Below the pieces are notes generated by a model. It searched no databases. It had not been told where the DNA came from and saw only the letters and a program-made list of their open reading frames with translations. 64,000 bases of DNA, from positions 186,001 through 250,000 of the forward strand of contig JADJZB010000008.1 in the NCBI GenBank assembly GCA_016719485.1, written 5' to 3'. The DNA is from Holophagales bacterium (lineage in GTDB: Bacteria; Acidobacteriota; Thermoanaerobaculia; UBA5066). Numbering within the stretch: position 1 is the stretch's first letter; each line of letters opens with the position of its first letter. Positions 15,975-25,359 of this stretch are shown one piece after another. The position numbers and the translations under genes were made by a program.

Positions 15975-17764
15975 GAGGGGACCGGGCCGAGCGCTTCCGG
16001 CTTGCCCTCGGCGAGGATCCGGACGAGCTCCTCGTGGAAGAAGTCCGCCGTGGCGCGAACGTGCTCCGGGGTCCTCTCGGCGTAGACCTGCCGGCTCCGT
16101 TCGATGTCGTCCTTCAGCCGGACGTAGAGGTCGCCCGCCGCGCGTCCCTCGGCCACCTTGCGCTCGTTGTAGAGCTTGATCTCGGAGACGAGGAGGCGGG
16201 CGATGCGACGCGCGTCGTCGACGGCCCGCTGCGGGTCGTCGGTACCCCGCAGCGAGCGGGCCCGCGGAACGAAACCGGGCGGGGGCGCGACGGGCGCGGA
16301 GGGGGACGCCGCCCCGTCGAGGACGGAGGCGGTGGCCGGCGGCGCCACCGGGGCGGCCGGGGCGACGACCGGAGGAGGCGCCGGCGGCGGTACCGGCACG
16401 GCGGTCTTGATCTGGTCGAAGGCCATCGTCAGGTCGCCGCGGTTCGGGGGCGGCTCGGGCGACGGCTCGGGAGTCGGCTCGGGAAGGGGCGTCGGAACGA
16501 TGCGGGAAACCGGGACGGGCGTCGGCGGTGCCGTGGCCGGCCGCGGGATCGCCTGGAGGCCGAGGGCCGCCGCGCTGCGGGCGCCGGAGGCCGTGAGAAG
16601 GTCGATCCCGGAAAAGCCCGACGGCTCCTTCTTCTTCGCGGTGGCCGATTCCTCGAGAGCGCGCAGCGCTTCGCCGGCGTCGGTGATCCGCCGGGTCCTT
16701 CTCGCGCCGCTCGGGTCGGTCTGCTCGAACAGCGAACGGCCGACCGGCTCGGGAGGAGCCTGGAGCGACGCCGAAAGGGGCGGGCGGTCCGGAGGCGGAA
16801 CGGTCGGGGCGACGGCAACCGCCGGCGGGGGCATGGGCGGGACGGGAGGCATTGGCGGAGCCGAGGGCGCCGCGAACGGTTTGTCGTCGAGGGCGAACTC
16901 GGCCGGCGCGGCCGCGGGCTCGGGGGTGCGGAAGACGGCGATCTCCTCCCCGCGTGGCGTCAGCGCCGGGGAAGGGATCTTCTTGCGGGCCGCCAGGAGG
17001 TCGACCGAGAGGCCGGTGACGAACGTCAGGACCTCGAGCGCGGCCGCGTTCAGCCGCCCCTCCTCGCCGGGCAGCTCGTCGGCGCACAGGACGCCGGCGA
17101 TCCGGTCGCGAATCACCATCGGGACGAGGAGGGTCCGGGCCGGTGGATGCCCGCCGAGGCCGCTGCGCAGCGGCGTCCCTTCGGGCGGCGGCACCGCGAG
17201 GATCGGCTTCTCGGCCTTCAGGCAGGCTTCCACGAACGGGTCGTCGCCCACGCCGAAGTCGAGCGACTTGACGGCGTCGTCGCGGCCGCCGGACGCGTCG
17301 AACCCGAGCGCCTTCCAGCCGCTCAGCTTCTCGTTCCTGAGGACGAGGAGGGCCGCGCGGGAGGAGTGGACCTGCGCCTCGGTCAGGAACCGCGTGAGGA
17401 CATCGACCTGAGTTCGCGCCCCTTCGATCGACGAGATCGACCCCTTCACGAGCCCCCAGTCGGGCGCTGCGGCCGGGCCGGGAACCGTGACGGTCACCGT
17501 CTCGATGACCTTTTCGACGACCTTCTCGACGATGCGCTCCGCCGGGGGCGCCGGCGGAACGGCGTCCTCGAGGAGGGCCGCGACGAGGTCTTCCGGGAAG
17601 AGGTGCTTCGCCTGCGCGGGGATGCTCTCCGACGCCTTCGAGATCAGCTCGTTGATCTCGTTGCGGGTGTCGGCCAGCTGGGATTTCCAGCTTGCGAGGT
17701 GATCCTCGAGCAGGGTCGAGAGGGATTCGATGAACCGGCGGTTGGCGACGGGGTCGACAGGCAT
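15971..17764 (-). CDS. GAF domain protein with proline-rich linker and conserved C-terminal helical domain
   Basis: 597 residues. An N-terminal coiled-coil-like segment (about 1-85) includes a charged VEKVVEKVIETVTVTV stretch. A GAF-like sensor domain (about 105-255) shows SSRAALLVLRNEKLSGWKAL and LVPMVIRDRIAGVLCADE. A long Pro/Ala/Val-rich, probably disordered linker follows. The well-conserved C-terminal helical module (about 510-597) shows ARRIARLLVSEIKLYNERKV. There are no membrane segments. The ligand and output are unknown; the C-terminal module probably mediates protein contacts. It sits directly upstream of the transglycosylase gene and overlaps it. Confidence 0.7.
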   Translation of the reverse strand: MPVDPVANRRFIESLSTLLEDHLASWKSQLADTRNEINELISKASESIPAQAKHLFPEDLVAALLEDAVPPAPPAERIVEKVVEKVIETVTVTVPGPAAAPDWGLVKGSISSIEGARTQVDVLTRFLTEAQVHSSRAALLVLRNEKLSGWKALGFDASGGRDDAVKSLDFGVGDDPFVEACLKAEKPILAVPPPEGTPLRSGLGGHPPARTLLVPMVIRDRIAGVLCADELPGEEGRLNAAALEVLTFVTGLSVDLLAARKKIPSPALTPRGEEIAVFRTPEPAAAPAEFALDDKPFAAPSAPPMPPVPPMPPPAVAVAPTVPPPDRPPLSASLQAPPEPVGRSLFEQTDPSGARRTRRITDAGEALRALEESATAKKKEPSGFSGIDLLTASGARSAAALGLQAIPRPATAPPTPVPVSRIVPTPLPEPTPEPSPEPPPNRGDLTMAFDQIKTAVPVPPPAPPPVVAPAAPVAPPATASVLDGAASPSAPVAPPPGFVPRARSLRGTDDPQRAVDDARRIARLLVSEIKLYNERKVAEGRAAGDLYVRLKDDIERSRQVYAERTPEHVRATADFFHEELVRILAEGKPEALGPVPS

Positions 17765-17946
17765 GACACGCCTCTCCTGGAAGCCTTACGGGGTCGCGAG
17801 CGGGCATTATAGTCGCCCTGCCCGCCCGGTGGACCGCATCTCCTGCCGGAGTTGACGGGGGGCGACATGGTCCGTAAACTCACAGGTCCGCCTCGGTCCG
17901 GCCCTCCCGGCCGGTCCACTCCGGGCCCGAAAGGGGTGATTCTCAG
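17765..17946. promoter_or_regulatory. Divergent promoter region between the GAF gene and rpsU
   Basis: 182 bases without a gene. They must hold the promoter of the rpsU-mutS2-dnaG-rpoD operon and that of the GAF gene. No convincing -35/-10 pair, operator or hairpin was recognised by eye. Confidence 0.4.
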
Positions 17947-18153
17947 GTGCCGTTGATCCACGTCAAGGAGGACGAGTCCTTCGAGAACGCGCTGCGCCGC
18001 TTCAAGCGCAAGTGCGAGAAGTCGGGGATCCTGTCGGAGCTCAAGAAGCGCCAGCACTACGAGAAGCCGTCCACCAAGCGGAAACGGAAGGCAATCGCCG
18101 CACGCAAGAAAATGCTGCGGAAGCTGGCCGAGGAGCGCCGTACGGGAGTCTGA
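17947..18153 (+). CDS. rpsU: 30S ribosomal protein S21
   Basis: 68 residues, GTG start with GAAAGGGG upstream. MPLIHVKEDESFENALRRFK and the following KCEKSGILSELKKRQHYEKP are classic S21, with the usual very basic C-terminal helix RKRKAIAARKKMLRK. S21 joins the small subunit near the anti-Shine-Dalgarno end of 16S rRNA. It is the first gene of a macromolecular synthesis operon, with mutS2, dnaG and rpoD following in the same direction. Confidence 0.97.
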   Translation: MPLIHVKEDESFENALRRFKRKCEKSGILSELKKRQHYEKPSTKRKRKAIAARKKMLRKLAEERRTGV

Positions 18154-18171
18154 TCCCGGGGTGTCCTTTCG

Positions 18172-20598
18172 ATGATTCATACGGAAGTCGACTGGCCCGG
18201 CGTGCTACGGCTCGCCGGGCGTTTCTGTTCTTCGGAGCGGGGCCGCGAGCGGCTCCTGGCTGCGGCGCCGTCCGGGAATCCCGAAGAGGTACGCCGACGC
18301 GCCGGAGTCACCCGCGACCTCGTGGCACGCGCGGGGCTTCAGCCCCCCGTTCGCATCTTCAGCCTCGACGAGGCCGCTCCGCTCGTGTTCCGGCTCGGCG
18401 CCGCGGGCCAGGCCCTTCCTCCGGACGAGCTCCTCGATCTCTTCGGTCTCGTCGAGCGCTCCGAGGAGGCGCGCCACGCCGTTCCCGTCGAAGGGCTCGA
18501 CCTTCCCGACCTGGCTGCCCTCCTCGGTCCGCTCGGCGACCTCGAGAGTCTCCTCGGCGAACGCGACGTCGTGTTCGAGCCCGACGGCCGGATCCGCGAC
18601 ACCGCCTCCGCCCGCCTCTCCTCGATCAGGGCCTCGATCGTCCGCCTGCGCCGTGAGGTCGTCAGAAGGCTCGAGGAGCTCGTCCGCGCGCGTCCCGACG
18701 TCCTCGCCGACGAGTACGTCACGGAGAAGGGGGGCCGCTACTGCCTCCCGGTCCGCTCCGACCGGCGCGAGAGCGTCGCCGGGATCGTCCACGAGAAGTC
18801 GGGCTCGGGACAGACCCTCTTCGTCGAGCCGCTCGCCGTCGTCGAGGCGAACAACGCCCTCTCCGAGGCCTTCGAGGAGGAGCGCGAGGAGATCCACCGG
18901 ATTCTCGTCGCGCTCACCGCGCGCTTCTCGGCGAGAAAGACCGAGCTCCACGCCGCCGTGGAGATCCTCACCGAGCTCGACGGCTACCAGGCCCGCGCCG
19001 AGCTGGCCCGCCGCTCGGCGGGCGTCTTCCCCGACACGAGCGGCCCGCTCGTCCTGAAGAAGGCCCGGCACCCGCTCCTCGACCGGCGCCTCGCGCCGCT
19101 GCGCGAGGAGGTCTTCGGCGAACGGGCCGAGGAGCGCGGTTCCGACGCCGTGCCGCTCGACCTCGAGCTCGACGTGGGGCAGCGCCTCGTTCTGCTTTCC
19201 GGACCGAACGCCGGCGGCAAGACGGTCGCGATGAAGACGGTCGGCCTCTTCGCGCTCCTGGCGCAGTCGGGCTTCGCCGTCCCCGCCGACCCGGGAACGT
19301 CGCTCCCCGTCTTCGACCGCCTCCTCGTCGTCGCGGGAGACGCGCAGGACCTCCTCGGAGACCTCTCCTCCTTTGCGGGCGCGATGACCCGCACGGCCGC
19401 GGCGTTCGCCGCCGCGACGCCGCGGAGCCTCGTCCTTCTCGACGAGCTCGGAAGCGGCACCGACCCCGACGAGGGGGGGGCGATCGCCACGGCGGTTCTC
19501 GAGGAAGACCTGCGCCGGGGAGGGCTCACCATCGCCACGACGCACCTGGCCTCCGTGAAGGAGTGGGCGCACGGCCGCGCCGACGTCCTCTCGGCCGCGA
19601 TGGAGTTCGACGAGAGCGTCGGGCGCCCGACGTTCCGCGTTCGCCCCGGCGCCACCGGGCGCTCGCGAGCCCTCGCGGTCGCCGAGCGCTCCGGCATTCC
19701 GCGCCGCGTCCTCGACGCGGCCCGTGCCCGGCTCGGCTCGGGCTGGGCCGCAGCCGACGCGGCGCTCGAGCGGCTGGAGACCGAGACCCGGAAGGCGCGG
19801 GAGGAATCGGAGAAGCTCCGGGCCGAGTCTGCCGCCCTGGCTTCCTCGCGCGACGCGCTCGAGAGAGAAGCGTCGGCGCTCGCCGTCGAGAAGCAGCGCC
19901 TCCGCGAGCGGGCGAAGACGGAGATCGACCGCGCCCTCGTGGCGCTGCGCGAGCGGACCCGCCGCGAGCTCGACCGGATCCGCGAGGAGGCACGCGCCGG
20001 GCGCGCCGTCTCCCGCGGCGCGCTCATGACCGTCGTCGGCGAGGCGCGCAAGGACGCCGAGGCGCTCTTCGAGATGGCGGCACCGCCCGAGCCCGCCGGG
20101 CCCGTCGTCGTCGGCGAACGGGTCAAGGTCATACCGTTCGGGACGACCGGAAAGCTCCTCGTCCTCGACGAGGCGAAGGGGCAGGCGGAGGTCGAGGTCG
20201 GAGGCAAGCGGATGAAGGTGGCCGCGGCAGACCTCCGCCCCGTGACCGGAGTCGCGGCGACGACGCCCGCGTCGAAGTGGGCCCCGTCCCCCCGCGCGAA
20301 GGACCCCGAGCCGACCGCAGCGAAGAGCACACCACCCACGAAGGACATGGCGCCGCGGGGAGAGATCGTCCTCGTCGGCCTGCGCGTCGACGCGGCTCTT
20401 CCCGAGGTCGAGCGGGCGATCAACGACGCGCTCCTCTCCGGAAAGGGGAGCCTGCGCGTCGTCCACGGCTTCGGGTCCGGCCGCCTCGCCGCCGCCGTCC
20501 GGGAGTTCCTCGGCGAGCATCCCGGCGTCGCGAGCCACCGACCCGGCGACGCGCAGGAAGGTGGCGACGCGGCCACCATCGCCGTTCTGGCGGACTAG
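18172..20598 (+). CDS. mutS2: Endonuclease MutS2
   Basis: 808 residues. A MutS-type core ATPase has Walker A SGPNAGGKTVAMKTVGL (about 343-360) and Walker B LVLLDELGSGTDPDEGGAIA. A long charged coiled coil follows (about 530-620). A C-terminal Smr nuclease domain (about 728-808) shows VGLRVDAALPEVERAINDAL and the LRVVHGFGSGRL motif with its conserved His-Gly. MutS2 acts on branched DNA and, in some bacteria, on collided ribosomes rather than in mismatch repair. It is inserted between rpsU and dnaG, 18 bases after rpsU, which may tie it to translation-linked expression. Confidence 0.96.
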   Translation: MIHTEVDWPGVLRLAGRFCSSERGRERLLAAAPSGNPEEVRRRAGVTRDLVARAGLQPPVRIFSLDEAAPLVFRLGAAGQALPPDELLDLFGLVERSEEARHAVPVEGLDLPDLAALLGPLGDLESLLGERDVVFEPDGRIRDTASARLSSIRASIVRLRREVVRRLEELVRARPDVLADEYVTEKGGRYCLPVRSDRRESVAGIVHEKSGSGQTLFVEPLAVVEANNALSEAFEEEREEIHRILVALTARFSARKTELHAAVEILTELDGYQARAELARRSAGVFPDTSGPLVLKKARHPLLDRRLAPLREEVFGERAEERGSDAVPLDLELDVGQRLVLLSGPNAGGKTVAMKTVGLFALLAQSGFAVPADPGTSLPVFDRLLVVAGDAQDLLGDLSSFAGAMTRTAAAFAAATPRSLVLLDELGSGTDPDEGGAIATAVLEEDLRRGGLTIATTHLASVKEWAHGRADVLSAAMEFDESVGRPTFRVRPGATGRSRALAVAERSGIPRRVLDAARARLGSGWAAADAALERLETETRKAREESEKLRAESAALASSRDALEREASALAVEKQRLRERAKTEIDRALVALRERTRRELDRIREEARAGRAVSRGALMTVVGEARKDAEALFEMAAPPEPAGPVVVGERVKVIPFGTTGKLLVLDEAKGQAEVEVGGKRMKVAAADLRPVTGVAATTPASKWAPSPRAKDPEPTAAKSTPPTKDMAPRGEIVLVGLRVDAALPEVERAINDALLSGKGSLRVVHGFGSGRLAAAVREFLGEHPGVASHRPGDAQEGGDAATIAVLAD

Positions 20599-20642
20599 CG
20601 GAATGAACGCCGCCCCGGTCTCGTTCCGAAGCTGAGAGCCAC

Positions 20643-22448
20643 TTGGACGCCTCCTACGAGATCACCGACGACCTCAAGCACGACGTCCTCGCGGCGACCG
20701 ACCTCGTCGCGCTCGTCGGCGCCGTCACCGGCCTGAAGAAGGCGGGCAACTCCTGGAAGGGGCTCTGCCCGTTCCACGGCGAGAAGACCCCCTCCTTCCA
20801 CGTCCACCCCGACAAGGGCTTCTACTACTGCTTCGGCTGCGGGGCCAAGGGCGACGCGATCACGTTCGTCCGCGAGACCGAGAAGCTCGAGTTCCCCGAG
20901 GCGGTCGCCTACCTCGCCCGCCGTGCGGGGATCCCGCTCCCGACGCGTCGCTCCGGCTCCCGTGCCGACCGGGCGAAGGAGACGCGCGCCGCCGAGGCGC
21001 TCCTGGCCGCGGCGAGGTTCTTCCGGGAGGAGCTGCCCCGCAACGCCGCGGCGAAGGCGGTTCTCGAGGGACGCGGCGTTCCGCGCGAGGAGTGGGAGCC
21101 ACTCGGCTTCGGGGCGGCCCCCGACGCGTGGGACGGCCTCCTGCGCGCCCTTTCGGGCACCTTCACCGAGGACGTCCTCGTCGAGGCCGGCCTCCTCCAG
21201 AAGAACCAGGACACGGGGCGCGTCTACGACCGCTTCCGCAACCGCCTGATCCTCGAGATCCGCGACGCGCGGGGCGAAGTCCTCGCGTTCGGCGGCCGGG
21301 CCCTCGGAGACGACCCGGCCAAGTACATCAACAGCCCCGAGACCGCGCGGTTCACGAAGGGGAAGGTCCTCTACGGCCTCGACCGCGCCCGCGAGGGGGC
21401 GAGGAAGAGCGAGAAGCTCGTCCTGTGCGAGGGGTATTTCGACCGGATCGCGTTCGAGAGGGCCGGCGTGCCGTGGGCCGTCGCGTCGATGGGGACGGCG
21501 CTGACGACGACGCAGGCCGACCTCCTCGCCCGCCAGGCCCCCGCCGTCGTCGTCGCCTACGACGGCGACCCGCCGGGTCTGGCGGCGGCCTGGAAGGCCT
21601 TCCCGCTCCTCGTCGAGCGGGGCGTGAAGGTCTTTCACGTCGCCTTCCCCGGGGGGCACGACCCCGATTCCTACCTTCGCGAGCACGGCGCCGAGGCCCT
21701 TCGCGAGACGGTCGAGAAGGCGCGTCCGCTTCTCGACGTCCTCGCCGCGGCGGTCCCGCCGGCTTCGAGCGACGCGTCGGAGCGGGCGGCGAGAATCAAC
21801 GAGGCGAAGGGGATCCTGTCCGTCGCGCCCGACCGGGTCTACAGGCACGAGCTCCTCGCGGCGTTCTCCCGGGTCAGCGGGGTTCCGCTGGAGCTCCTTC
21901 ACGACGGGAGCCGGAGAAAGCCGGTCCGCAGGCCCGAGGGCGAGACGTCGGACCGGCCACCGGTCGCCCGGGCCGTCCCGGAAGCCGAGGAGAGGGTCCT
22001 CGCCTTCCTTCTGGCCACCTGGCCAGCGGGGGTCGAGATCGCGACGAAGCTGCCGCCGGATCTCCTCTCCCACCCCGACGCCCGGGAGCTGGTTTCGTAC
22101 CTCAAGTCATTGGGTTCGAAACCGGATGCCCTTGATTTTTCCGAACTTCAATCCCATCTTGGGGGCGGCGCGGGGGTGCTGGCGGCCCGGCTCCTCCTGT
22201 CGGATCCGCCTCAACTGGACCAGAAACCCGCTGCTCCCTACCTGGAGAAGCTACGCAAGCCACTCCTCCAGCTGAAGATAAGACGACTCGAGGAGCGCGG
22301 GGTCGAATTGCAGCCCATGATTGCCGCCGCCGAAGCCCGGGATGACCGGGACGGGCGGACTGCCCTTCTCGCCGAGAAGCAGAAGCTTTCCGAGGAGGTG
22401 CGTCGTATGAAGCAGGAGCTACGCCGCCCGGACGAAGGCCCGGGCTGA
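20643..22448 (+). CDS. dnaG: DNA primase
   Basis: 601 residues. The N-terminal zinc-binding domain has CPFHGEKTPSFHVHPDKGFY followed by YCFGCGAKGD (CHCC ligands, about 41-65). The RNA polymerase core shows LILEIRDARGEVLAFGGRAL and the TOPRIM segment LVLCEGYFDRIAFERAG and VVVAYDGD. A less conserved helical C-terminus would contact the replicative helicase. The start is TTG at 20643, fixed by the family N-terminus; no better start is in frame. It synthesises RNA primers for replication. It is followed 5 bases later by rpoD, the standard order of the macromolecular synthesis operon. Confidence 0.96.
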   Translation: MDASYEITDDLKHDVLAATDLVALVGAVTGLKKAGNSWKGLCPFHGEKTPSFHVHPDKGFYYCFGCGAKGDAITFVRETEKLEFPEAVAYLARRAGIPLPTRRSGSRADRAKETRAAEALLAAARFFREELPRNAAAKAVLEGRGVPREEWEPLGFGAAPDAWDGLLRALSGTFTEDVLVEAGLLQKNQDTGRVYDRFRNRLILEIRDARGEVLAFGGRALGDDPAKYINSPETARFTKGKVLYGLDRAREGARKSEKLVLCEGYFDRIAFERAGVPWAVASMGTALTTTQADLLARQAPAVVVAYDGDPPGLAAAWKAFPLLVERGVKVFHVAFPGGHDPDSYLREHGAEALRETVEKARPLLDVLAAAVPPASSDASERAARINEAKGILSVAPDRVYRHELLAAFSRVSGVPLELLHDGSRRKPVRRPEGETSDRPPVARAVPEAEERVLAFLLATWPAGVEIATKLPPDLLSHPDARELVSYLKSLGSKPDALDFSELQSHLGGGAGVLAARLLLSDPPQLDQKPAAPYLEKLRKPLLQLKIRRLEERGVELQPMIAAAEARDDRDGRTALLAEKQKLSEEVRRMKQELRRPDEGPG

Positions 22449-22453
22449 CAGGG

Positions 22454-24178
22454 GTGAACGTGACGGTCGAAGAAAAGCATCCGGAGCTGCGCGGGCTGAT
22501 CGCCCTGGGGAAAGAGCGGGGATACCTGCTCTACGACGAGATCTTCCACGCCCTGCCCGAGGACGTCGCCAACACTCCCGACGAGCTGGACGACGTCTAC
22601 ATCCGGCTGGGCGACTTCGGGATCGAGATCGTCGACGTCCCCGAGAAGGCGACGCCCAAGAAGGACGGGGCCGCCACCTCCGGGACGGCCCTTCCCGACC
22701 TGACGGCCGTCGAGAAGACGAACGACCCGGTCCGGATGTACCTGCGCGAGATGGGGACCGTGAAGCTCCTCGACCGCGAAGGCGAGGTCGAGATCGCCCG
22801 GCGGATCGAGAGGGGAGAGGCCCGGATCTACCAGGCCCTCTCCACGAACCGGATCGTCCTCGAGGAGATCCTCCGGATCGTCGAGGCCGCCAAGAAGGAC
22901 AAGAACGTCGCGCGCGGGTTCCTCGAGTTCGCCGCGGCGGCCCTCGAGGACTCCGAGGAGGTCGACCCCCGGACCGCCAAGCGGATCGAGGAGGTCCTCT
23001 CCCACTTCAAGAAGATCGCCAAGCTGGACGGCGAGCTCCGCAAGCTCCAGGAGAAGAAGAGGGCGGCCAAGGCGGCCAAGAAGCCCGCGAAGGCCTCGGC
23101 GAAGAAGGCCGCGGCCAAGCCGCAGCCCGCCGTCGACCCGACGGTCGACCGGCGGATCTCCGAGATCGCGCGGCTCATCCACGCCATCGACTTCACCCCG
23201 GCGACGTTGCAGAGGATGATCAACATCCTCAAGGACATCGACCGGCAGTTCGCCATGCCGGAAGCCCAGATCCGTCAGGACCTCGCCAACCTCAAGAAGG
23301 AGAAGAACGAGGTCCGGATCGACTTCTACAAGCGCCGCGTCGCCAAGTACCGCGTGCTGCTGAAGGAGCACGAGGAGAAGTACGGCGTCGCGCACGACGA
23401 GATCCGCAAGACCCTCCGGCAGATCCGGGACGGGGAGGAGGAGGCCGACCGGGCCAAGCAGGAGCTCATCGTCGCGAACCTGCGCCTCGTCGTCTCCATC
23501 GCCAAGAAGTACACGAACCGCGGCCTCCAGTTCCTCGACCTGATCCAGGAGGGGAACATCGGCCTGATGAAGGCGGTCGAGAAGTTCGAGTACCGCCGCG
23601 GCTACAAGTTCTCGACGTACGCGACCTGGTGGATCCGCCAGGCGATCACCCGCGCCATCGCGGACCAGGCCCGGACGATCCGGATCCCGGTCCACATGAT
23701 CGAGACGATCAACAAGCTCACGCGGACCCAGCGCTCGCTCGTCCAGGAGCTCGGGCGCGAGCCGACCGCCGAAGAGATCGCCAAGCGGATGGACATGCCG
23801 GCGTCGAAGGTCCGCAAGATCATGAAGATCGCCCAGGAGCCGATCTCCCTCGAGACCCCGATCGGGGAAGAGGAAGACAGCCACCTCGGCGACTTCATCG
23901 AGGACCGCAACGTCGTCTCGCCGATCGACGCGGTCATCGTCGCGAACCTGCGCGACCAGACGCGCCGGACGCTCAAGACCCTCACGCCGCGCGAGGAGCA
24001 GGTCCTGCGGATGCGCTTCGGCGTCGGAGACGGGGCCGAGCACACGCTCGAAGAGGTTGGCAAGAGCTTCAACGTGACGCGCGAGCGGATCCGGCAGATC
24101 GAGTCGAAGGCGCTCCGCAAGCTCCGCCACCCGTCGCGGGCCAAGAAGCTGCGGCCGTTCATCGACGTCAACGTCTGA
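22454..24178 (+). CDS. rpoD: RNA polymerase primary sigma factor (sigma-70)
   Basis: 574 residues, GTG start. Region 1.1 occupies the N-terminus. Region 1.2 has DPVRMYLREMGTVKLLDREG. Region 2 has QEGNIGLMKAVEKFEYRRGY and FSTYATWWIRQAITRAIAD (regions 2.3-2.4). Regions 3-4 end in EEVGKSFNVTRERIRQIESK, the -35 recognition helix. The non-conserved region carries a Lys/Ala-rich insert (EKKRAAKAAKKPAKASAKKA) that is unusually basic. This factor directs transcription of housekeeping genes. The normal region 2.4 and 4.2 sequences imply standard TTGACA/TATAAT-type promoters. Confidence 0.98.
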   Translation: MNVTVEEKHPELRGLIALGKERGYLLYDEIFHALPEDVANTPDELDDVYIRLGDFGIEIVDVPEKATPKKDGAATSGTALPDLTAVEKTNDPVRMYLREMGTVKLLDREGEVEIARRIERGEARIYQALSTNRIVLEEILRIVEAAKKDKNVARGFLEFAAAALEDSEEVDPRTAKRIEEVLSHFKKIAKLDGELRKLQEKKRAAKAAKKPAKASAKKAAAKPQPAVDPTVDRRISEIARLIHAIDFTPATLQRMINILKDIDRQFAMPEAQIRQDLANLKKEKNEVRIDFYKRRVAKYRVLLKEHEEKYGVAHDEIRKTLRQIRDGEEEADRAKQELIVANLRLVVSIAKKYTNRGLQFLDLIQEGNIGLMKAVEKFEYRRGYKFSTYATWWIRQAITRAIADQARTIRIPVHMIETINKLTRTQRSLVQELGREPTAEEIAKRMDMPASKVRKIMKIAQEPISLETPIGEEEDSHLGDFIEDRNVVSPIDAVIVANLRDQTRRTLKTLTPREEQVLRMRFGVGDGAEHTLEEVGKSFNVTRERIRQIESKALRKLRHPSRAKKLRPFIDVNV

Positions 24179-24189
24179 GTCTTTGGACA

Positions 24190-24217
24190 GGGGAAACCCG
24201 GACCGCCGGGTTTCCCC
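24190..24217 (+). terminator. Hairpin terminator after rpoD
   Basis: GGGGAAACCCGG and CCGGGTTTCCCC form a perfect 12-bp stem with loop ACCG, 11 bases after the rpoD stop. No T-run follows. A related sequence (GGACCGCCGGGT) recurs at about 24316, before the tRNA. Confidence 0.7.
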
Positions 24218-24377
24218 CGTACCCCCTTCCGCGCGGTAGGGCTGCTCGCTTCGCTCGCACGGAATGGTTGGGACCGCCGAGCGGCACGGCCGCGAGGTGA
24301 AGTCGAAGCCAACCTGGACCGCCGGGTCCCCCCGGACTCAGCGGTCCCGCCGCGCGTGATATCCTGCGGATGCAAGT

Positions 24378-24450
24378 GGGTCCGTAGCTCAGCGGTTAGA
24401 GCCACCGGCTCATAACCGGCGGGTCCTCGGTTCGAATCCGAGCGGACCCA
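24378..24450 (+). tRNA. tRNA with CAT anticodon (elongator Met, or Ile2)
   Basis: 73 nt cloverleaf. The acceptor GGGTCCG pairs with CGGACCC, discriminator A. The D-arm is GCTC/GAGC. The anticodon loop CTCATAA gives anticodon CAT, on a stem with four good pairs and an A-C mismatch at the base. The variable loop has 5 nt and the T-arm CTCGG/CCGAG carries loop TTCGAAT. CCA is not encoded. The normal 7-bp acceptor with G1-C72 rules out initiator tRNA. Elongator Met versus lysidine-modified Ile2 cannot be decided from sequence alone. Confidence 0.9.
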
Positions 24451-24538
24451 CCGGTTCGGGAGATTCAAACGGGCGTGCCACGAGACTTTGAACCGTCCTC
24501 CGGCGCTTTGATTCGCCGGGGGTCTATCCGAATGACGA

Positions 24539-24571
24539 AACGGGCGCCGGTGGGCGCCCGTTCACTTTTTT
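24539..24571 (+). terminator. Intrinsic terminator after the tRNA
   Basis: AACGGGCGCC-GGT-GGGCGCCCGTT is followed by CACTTTTTT, a classical stem and T-run. It ends about 14 bases before the start of the next gene, so that gene probably has little leader of its own or is controlled by read-through. Confidence 0.85.
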
Positions 24572-24584
24572 GGGGGATCGTTCT

Positions 24585-25331
24585 TTGACCGACAAATCGC
24601 CGTCCGGCGCGCTCGAGCGCCTCTTCCGCCTTCAGGAGCTCCTCCTCGAAGCCCACACCAAGGCCGAGAGGCGAAACAGGACGCCCGAGCACCTCGTCCA
24701 CGTCGAGGCGGCCTGGCAGGACTTCCGGCGGAAGCGGCAGGAGGTCGGGTCGCGGCGCGAGCAGGCCGAGCATCGCAAGAACGAGCTCGACGAGCAGGTC
24801 GCCGGCTACGCAGAGCAGCTCAAGAAGTCCGAGGCCAAGCGCAAGGCCGTGAAGGGGCAGCACGAGTACACGGCCCTTCTCACAGAGGTCGACCACGCCC
24901 AGCGCGAGATCCGGACGCGGGAGGACGAGCTCCTCCAGGTCGAGGAGACCCTCTCCCTGGCCCGTGCCGACGAAGCGGCCCTTGCCGCCACCTCCGGGGA
25001 GGAGGAGGCGGGATACGAGGCGCAGATGGCCGAGTGGCGCGCCGAGCAGGCGAAGCTCTCCGCCGAGATCGCGGTCGCCGAGAAGGCGGCCGCCGAGATC
25101 CGCGTCACGATCGACAAGCGCCTGATGGGGGTCTTCGACCGGATCGCGAAGATGCGCGCGGGCGTCGCCGTCGCGCGCGTGGCGATGGTCGCCAACCAGA
25201 CGGCCGCGTGCTCCTCGTGCAACGTCCGGCTCCGGCCGCAGCTCCTCTCCGATCTCCGCCTCTCGCGCGAGATCCTCCAGTGCGAGAGCTGCAAGAGAAT
25301 CCTCTTCTGGGACGGCAGCGGCCTGCCGTGA
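24585..25331 (+). CDS. Coiled-coil protein with C4-type zinc ribbon (CT398/DUF164 family)
   Basis: About 248 residues. A long antiparallel coiled coil fills residues about 10-195 (repeating Glu/Lys/Arg/Ala heptads). The C-terminal zinc ribbon has CSSCNVRLRPQLLSDLR and a second pair, CESC, ending in ILFWDGS. This matches the zf-RING_7 type family whose chlamydial member CT398 binds sigma-54 and secretion parts; the function here is unknown. The start is TTG 24585 with GGGGGATCG upstream; an in-frame TTG at 24570 is also possible but overlaps the terminator's T-run. Confidence 0.85.
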   Translation: MTDKSPSGALERLFRLQELLLEAHTKAERRNRTPEHLVHVEAAWQDFRRKRQEVGSRREQAEHRKNELDEQVAGYAEQLKKSEAKRKAVKGQHEYTALLTEVDHAQREIRTREDELLQVEETLSLARADEAALAATSGEEEAGYEAQMAEWRAEQAKLSAEIAVAEKAAAEIRVTIDKRLMGVFDRIAKMRAGVAVARVAMVANQTAACSSCNVRLRPQLLSDLRLSREILQCESCKRILFWDGSGLP

Positions 25332-25359
25332 CGGCGGGTCGCCTCGACGGAGCGAGAGG

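Noticed and set aside
13722..17807. One 1361-codon minus-strand frame spanning transglycosylase and GAF gene
   Set aside because: Upstream of 15974 the frame has shadow composition, while the GAF gene in another frame has conserved domains; the real gene begins near 15974.
24310..24330. Second terminator before the tRNA (GGACCGCCGGGTCC)
   Set aside because: It resembles the rpoD terminator core but the stem is short and no T-run follows; it lies upstream of the tRNA promoter.
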